Under the pieces are notes generated by a model. That model saw only the letters and a program-made list of their open reading frames with translations. It had not been told where the DNA came from and ran no database searches. 37,391 bases of DNA from an uncultured Erysipelotrichaceae bacterium (lineage in GTDB: Bacteria > Bacillota_I > Bacilli_A > Erysipelotrichales > Erysipelotrichaceae), in assembly GCA_902766005.1 (NCBI GenBank), contig CACXCB010000112.1:1-37391 (forward strand), read 5' to 3'. A program made the translations under genes and the position numbers. Positions 34,211-37,391 of the stretch are shown here, piece after piece. Numbering within the stretch: position 1 is the first letter of the stretch; every line of letters starts with the position of its first letter.

Positions 34211-34699
34211 ATGAAAGTTATCTTTGAAAAACTTCCGCAGAATCTGGAAGAAATGAAAAACTGTCCATACGGCACATTGTCAAAACCGGAATATGCACCT
34301 GCATTATTCTTATGTGCCATGATTGTCTATCCTCAAAACAAAGAGGAAGCCTTAAAAATGGTGGAATATCTGAAAGGCCCTGAAGGCTTAAGCGAATATG
34401 AAAAACAGTTTCTGAAGGACAGAATGGAGGGCCAGGAATATGTACCGTACAGCTTCTTTGCCGGTTCATCCGTTAAAAACCACTATACACCTGCCCTTCC
34501 TTATACCCTCGAATTTGAAACAGTTCCGACAAGTTATCCTGATGAAACACACGCCACTTTGTATATTCGTTCTGCAGGAGCTGATTCACCAAGAAATGCA
34601 TCGATGCGCCTTAAGCCATCTACCGGGCAGTGGTTTCTCAGCCAGCAGATGTTACTCGCTAATATCAGAATTCCTGAAGATCTTGATCCTTGGGCATAA
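34211..34699 (+). CDS. conserved hypothetical protein, possibly DUF6935
   Basis: A 162-residue soluble protein matching a pattern I remember as DUF6935: FEKLPQNLEEMKNCP, ALFLCAMIVYPQNKEEAL, LKGPEGLSEYEKQFLKDRM, YVPYSFFAGSSVKNHYTP and a closing GADSPRNASMRLKPSTGQW...IRIPEDLDPWA. The DUF number is from memory and should be checked. The start is ATG 34211; GTG 34205 is less likely. The ribosome site is weak (AAGAGTGA), consistent with coupling to the lipoprotein 8 nt upstream. A terminator follows directly. Confidence 0.75.
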   Translation: MKVIFEKLPQNLEEMKNCPYGTLSKPEYAPALFLCAMIVYPQNKEEALKMVEYLKGPEGLSEYEKQFLKDRMEGQEYVPYSFFAGSSVKNHYTPALPYTLEFETVPTSYPDETHATLYIRSAGADSPRNASMRLKPSTGQWFLSQQMLLANIRIPEDLDPWA

Positions 34700-34700
34700 G

Positions 34701-34725
34701 AAAAGCGTTCAACTGAACGCTTTTT
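34701..34725. terminator. terminator between convergent genes
   Basis: AAAAGCGTTC/GAACGCTTTT with an AACT loop and a T tract on the plus strand. The minus-strand TSCPD gene's stop overlaps the T tract, so it probably serves both genes. Confidence 0.88.
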
Positions 34726-34981
34726 ATAATTGTGCACGATAGCTCTGTAAAGCTTTGGAAATCTGATCCGGGCATGATGTCGGTTTCAGGCCGCACTGAA
34801 TGCCATTCAATGCTTCAATCACTTCGTCAACTTTTCTGCCTTTCACCAATGAAGCAATGCCTTTGAGGTTGCCGTTGCATCCGCCTTCAACAACCATACT
34901 GTCAATGATGTCTCCATCCAGTTCAAAGATAATTTTACGGGAACAGACACCTTTAGGTGTATATTCAAAATGTGTGCTCAT
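34724..34981 (-). CDS. TSCPD domain protein (TIGR03905-like)
   Basis: An 85-residue protein with four conserved Cys and the diagnostic TSCPDQ near the C-terminus. Pattern: YTPKGVCSRKIIFELDGDII, VEGGCNGNLKGIASLVKGR and GIQCGLKPTSCPDQI. TSCPD domains also occur at the C-terminus of B12-dependent ribonucleotide reductases, where the Cys residues may bind metal; stand-alone members have no known role. Start ATG 34981, with AGGAG 10 nt and GGAG 3 nt upstream; the frame from 35008 adds nine residues without support. Confidence 0.88.
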   Translation of the reverse strand: MSTHFEYTPKGVCSRKIIFELDGDIIDSMVVEGGCNGNLKGIASLVKGRKVDEVIEALNGIQCGLKPTSCPDQISKALQSYRAQL

Positions 34982-35006
34982 TTCTCCACTCTCCTTTTTC
35001 CGATGC

Positions 35007-35015
35007 ATTATAACA
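35007..35015 (-). promoter_or_regulatory. extended -10 promoter of the TSCPD gene
   Basis: TGTTATAAT on the minus strand, a perfect extended -10. No good -35 at 17 bp. The start would be near 35000, giving a leader of about 19 nt. Confidence 0.6.
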
Positions 35016-35040
35016 TACTTGGAAAAGATGTACTAATATA

Positions 35041-35069
35041 TTGACCGAAAATCATTTTTATGGTAAATT
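35041..35069 (+). promoter_or_regulatory. promoter of the DEAD-box helicase, leaderless
   Basis: TTGACC (35041-35046), 17-bp spacer, TAAATT (35064-35069) preceded by TGG. The ATG is 7 nt further on at 35077, and no Shine-Dalgarno is present, so the mRNA should start at the initiator codon. Confidence 0.72.
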
Positions 35070-35076
35070 CCCAATC

Positions 35077-36189
35077 ATGAAAAATACATATTCAATCCAT
35101 GATTTTACACAAATCACACAGGACAGCCTGAAACAGAATCAGATCACAGAACTGTCCGATATTCAGAAAAAAGCTATTCCCTTTATTGTTGAAGGAAAAG
35201 ATGTTCTTGTTCATTCCCCCACCGGCAGCGGGAAAACAAATGTCTATCTTTTACCGGTTATTGATAAGCTTGAACCGCAGGGAAATAAAAAGCATTTCGC
35301 GAAAGCGATCGTTCTTGCCCCTACACGTGAGCTTTCCCTGCAGATCGCAGACCGGGCAAGAAAACTGTTAAGCAATCGTGAGGGCATCCGTACGACCGTT
35401 TTGAGCGGTGGCGTGGATATACAGAAACAGATTCGTATGAATGCCAAAGGTGCGGATATTGTCATCGGTACACCGGCAAGAATTGCCGACCATTTACGCA
35501 GACATACCTTGAAACCGAATCAATTGGAAACTCTGATTGTAGATGAAGCGGATATGATGCTGACAATGGGTTTTCTTGAAGATATCAAAAATGTTTTATC
35601 CTATCTTCCTGAACATCAGACGATTTTGCTTTCTGCTACCTTTGAAGAAGGAATCAGGGAAATGCAAAGGGATATGATGATTGACCCGGTCATTGTAGAA
35701 TCTAAAAACAAAGATTTTTTAAAACAGGAAATCGCATTAGAATACATGTTTGTTCAAGGAAACAAGAGGATTGAACCATTGGTCAAGATACTGAACCAGG
35801 AACATACAGATGCGATCATCTTCTGCAATACGAGAAATACATCGGACTTTGTCGCAGACATGCTCAGAAAGAACGGTATTGAAACCTATGCCATCCACAG
35901 TGAAATGGATTATGGGGAAAGAAAAAAGATCATGAAGGATTTTGTCTCTCACAAGATCAATGTGCTTGTCGCAACGGATGTAGCTTCAAGGGGCATCGAC
36001 ATTCCTGCTGTAGGATTGGTCATTAACTTTGATTATCCCGATCAATCCAGCTATCTGAAACATCGCATCGGCAGAACCGCCAGAGCATCACGTAAAGGAA
36101 AAGCAATTACGATGTTAAAGGAAAACCAGAAAAACAAAATCCGGGAAATACAGAATATCATGGGAATACAACCGAAAAGAAGAGGCTAG
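35077..36189 (+). CDS. DEAD-box RNA helicase, minimal core
   Basis: A 370-residue ATP-dependent RNA helicase with both RecA domains and almost nothing else. Motifs are Q (SDIQKKAIPF), I (SPTGSGKT), Ia (APTRELSLQ), Ib (TPARI), II (VDEAD), III (SATF), IV (IFCNTR), V (VATDVASRGIDIP) and VI (HRIGRTARA). No C-terminal RNA-binding extension is present. The frame opening at 35041 (TTG) overlaps the promoter, so ATG 35077 is preferred. The last codons lie in a perfect palindrome, giving tail KRRG, and the TAG sits in its loop. Probable role is RNA remodelling; partner unknown. Confidence 0.93.
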   Translation: MKNTYSIHDFTQITQDSLKQNQITELSDIQKKAIPFIVEGKDVLVHSPTGSGKTNVYLLPVIDKLEPQGNKKHFAKAIVLAPTRELSLQIADRARKLLSNREGIRTTVLSGGVDIQKQIRMNAKGADIVIGTPARIADHLRRHTLKPNQLETLIVDEADMMLTMGFLEDIKNVLSYLPEHQTILLSATFEEGIREMQRDMMIDPVIVESKNKDFLKQEIALEYMFVQGNKRIEPLVKILNQEHTDAIIFCNTRNTSDFVADMLRKNGIETYAIHSEMDYGERKKIMKDFVSHKINVLVATDVASRGIDIPAVGLVINFDYPDQSSYLKHRIGRTARASRKGKAITMLKENQKNKIREIQNIMGIQPKRRG

Positions 36190-36201
36190 CCTCTTCTTTT
36201 T
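36175..36201. terminator. bidirectional terminator holding both stop codons
   Basis: A perfect palindrome: stem AAAAGAAGAGG/CCTCTTCTTTT with a CTAG loop (36186-36189). The plus-strand TAG (36187-36189) ends the helicase and the minus-strand TAG (36186-36188) ends the VanZ-like gene. Confidence 0.92.
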
Positions 36202-36596
36202 AGGTAATAATCCATTACGATTCCGCCGATCCACACCCCGATTGTGTTGAGTATCAGATCATCTATCTCAAATACACCGGTAGAAAAAATCCATTGGGAA
36301 AACTCAATGATAAAGGATGTGCATAGACCTGCAAAAGCAACAGTAACAGAGTGATACGGCTTCAGATATCTGACAAACAAACCGAGAGGAATAAACCAGA
36401 TGATATTGCCGATCAGATAATAAAAGAAAACAGACCATGCATGATTATGGATAAACATCGCATATGTATCAAACAGGGTCAGATTCCATGTACCGTGGAA
36501 AAAGCCATCCTTCAGGAAAGAACCCCTGAAAACTGTATATCGTAATAAAACAATCATATAGACTGCAAAAGCTATTTTTACATACTTCTTTTTCAT
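36186..36596 (-). CDS. VanZ-like membrane protein
   Basis: A 136-residue protein with about four hydrophobic helices and the VanZ pattern: RYTVFRGSF, IGNIIWFIPLGLFVRYL, then IIEFSQWIFSTGVFEIDDLILNTIGVWIGG. VanZ proteins give low-level teicoplanin resistance in one enterococcal cluster, but most homologues have no known role. The start is ATG 36596; the frame from 36650 crosses the promoter. TATAAT lies 7 nt before the ATG and no Shine-Dalgarno is present, so it appears leaderless. Confidence 0.85.
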   Translation of the reverse strand: MKKKYVKIAFAVYMIVLLRYTVFRGSFLKDGFFHGTWNLTLFDTYAMFIHNHAWSVFFYYLIGNIIWFIPLGLFVRYLKPYHSVTVAFAGLCTSFIIEFSQWIFSTGVFEIDDLILNTIGVWIGGIVMDYYLKRRG

Positions 36597-36603
36597 GCTT
36601 ATG

Positions 36604-36609
36604 ATTATA
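36604..36609 (-). promoter_or_regulatory. -10 box of the VanZ-like gene, leaderless
   Basis: A perfect TATAAT on the minus strand, 7 nt from ATG 36596, with no convincing -35. Confidence 0.6.
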
Positions 36610-36650
36610 CACATCTTTTGATTCAATTGTGTGAAACTTAAATGAATCAT

Positions 36651-36679
36651 AAAAAAGAATTACGGAATACCCGTAATTC
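36651..36679 (-). terminator. terminator after rubrerythrin
   Basis: A 9-bp stem GAATTACGG/CCGTAATTC with a 5-nt loop and a six-T tract on the minus strand. It separates rubrerythrin from the VanZ-like gene. Confidence 0.88.
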
Positions 36680-36682
36680 AAA

Positions 36683-37225
36683 TCAATAATTGCTGGACTT
36701 GACTTCGAAGTAAGCTTTCGGATGTGCACAAACCGGGCACAATTCAGGAGCTTCCTTTGCAACAACAGTGTATCCGCAATTGCGGCACTGCCATACAACT
36801 TCCTCTTCCTTTTTGAAGACAGATTCATCTTTGATGTTGTTGAGAAGCTTTTGATATCTTTCTTCATGTTCCTTTTCGATTTCAGCTACGCCTCTGAACT
36901 TTGCGGCAATCTCCGGGAAACCTTCAGCATCAGCTTCTTCAGCAAACTGCTTGTACATTTCTGTCCATTCATAGTTTTCTCCCTGTGCAGCCTGCAGAAG
37001 ATTTTCAGGTGTATCTTTGATTGCGCCGCCCTGAAGGTATTTAAACCACATTTTAGCGTGTTCTTTTTCATTTCCGGCTGTTAATGCGAAAATGTCTGCA
37101 ATCTGCTGATAACCGTCTTTTTTTGCCTTGCTGGACCAGTAATCATATTTGTTTCTGGCCATGGATTCACCCGCAAAAGCAGTTTCCAGATTCTGTAATG
37201 TTTTTGTTCCTTTTAAGTCTTTCAT
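36683..37225 (-). CDS. rbr: rubrerythrin
   Basis: A 180-residue peroxide-detoxifying protein of anaerobes. An N-terminal ferritin-like diiron domain (about 1-135; [48 protein letters not shown]) is followed by a C-terminal rubredoxin domain with two CxxC knuckles (CRNCGY and CPVCAH). It reduces hydrogen peroxide using electrons from reduced rubredoxin or NADH oxidoreductases. AAGGAGG precedes ATG 37225, and a promoter lies upstream. Domain order is the classical one. Confidence 0.97.
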   Translation of the reverse strand: MKDLKGTKTLQNLETAFAGESMARNKYDYWSSKAKKDGYQQIADIFALTAGNEKEHAKMWFKYLQGGAIKDTPENLLQAAQGENYEWTEMYKQFAEEADAEGFPEIAAKFRGVAEIEKEHEERYQKLLNNIKDESVFKKEEEVVWQCRNCGYTVVAKEAPELCPVCAHPKAYFEVKSSNY

Positions 37226-37245
37226 ATTCTCACTCCTCCTTATCT

Positions 37246-37273
37246 ATTATATACAAAAGAATATTTATTTCTA
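37246..37273 (-). promoter_or_regulatory. rubrerythrin promoter
   Basis: TATAAT (37246-37251) with a moderate -35 TAGAAA (37268-37273) 16 bp upstream on the minus strand. No convincing PerR dyad. Confidence 0.6.
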
Positions 37274-37358
37274 CATTTGGATGATAAAAAAGACAACCAT
37301 TCAGGCAATGTCATTCAGTTAAGGAATGAGCATAAAATCGCCCAAAGAGACTTTAGTC

Positions 37359-37384
37359 AAAAAAAGGCTAAGGCCTTTTTTTTT
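37359..37384. terminator. terminator at the right edge
   Basis: AAAAAAAGGC/GCCTTTTTTT with a TAAG loop. Both strands have long T runs. It probably ends a minus-strand gene starting beyond the window, since nothing on the plus strand ends here. Confidence 0.8.
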
Positions 37385-37391
37385 GGAAAAA

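Noticed and set aside
36186..36596. VanZ as a glycopeptide resistance gene
   Set aside because: No vanHAX or vanRS genes are nearby; VanZ-like proteins are common in susceptible Firmicutes.
37285..37358. Partial gene at the right edge
   Set aside because: No frame shows a convincing coding pattern before the terminator at 37359; nothing can be supported.

Overview
The window looks like the chromosome of a low-to-moderate GC Firmicute, most likely in the Erysipelotrichia. Clues are a short-armed Smc as in Mollicutes relatives, a Firmicutes-type nusB-xseA-xseB-ispA-dxs-recN cluster, a T-box leader, MEP isoprenoid genes, and anaerobe markers (rubrerythrin, acetate kinase). The assignment is inferred from gene content only. 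I see no rRNA, tRNA, CRISPR array, intact insertion sequence or prophage. The window is mostly core genome with small accessory pockets.

Layout. Bases 81-9040 (+) hold U32 peptidase and mscL, a terminator and promoter, then smc-ftsY-ylxM-ackA-DHH phosphoesterase with overlapping or touching ends. Bases 9060-9330 hold a candidate small transcript. Bases 9332-10955 (-) are a lone trpB-like gene behind a tryptophan-type T-box. Bases 10990-11707 are AT-rich with no gene. Bases 11752-20886 (-) are one tightly packed nine-gene operon: nusB-xseA-xseB-ispA-dxs-recN-dinB-xerD-Ltp-like lipoprotein. From 20965 on, short units alternate in strand: a DUF5662 gene, guaB, proS, glutathione peroxidase, pepF with an MmcQ/YjbR-type gene, DUF1846, a methyltransferase, a decayed stretch, thymidine kinase with an unknown gene, a duplicated-domain lipoprotein with a small partner, a TSCPD protein, a DEAD-box helicase, a VanZ-like protein and rubrerythrin.

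Functions. The genes cover chromosome segregation and protein targeting (smc, ftsY, ylxM), acetate/ATP metabolism (ackA), RNA turnover (DHH, helicase), DNA repair (xseAB, recN, dinB, xerD), isoprenoid precursors (ispA, dxs), purine and thymidine metabolism (guaB, tdk), translation (proS), peptide turnover (pepF) and peroxide defence (gpx, rubrerythrin).

The most notable observations are: (1) an IMP dehydrogenase that, from memory, is nearly co-linear with the protist Tritrichomonas foetus enzyme, including the positions of the catalytic Cys and Arg-Tyr; (2) four single genes whose -10 box lies 6-8 nt before the ATG and which lack a Shine-Dalgarno, implying leaderless mRNAs; (3) stop codons placed in the loops of terminator hairpins, with one palindrome giving two convergent proteins the same KRRG tail; (4) divergent promoters that share or overlap their -35 hexamers; (5) a Trp T-box on a stand-alone TrpB2-type gene. 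I did not find a clearly new multi-gene defence or biosynthetic system.
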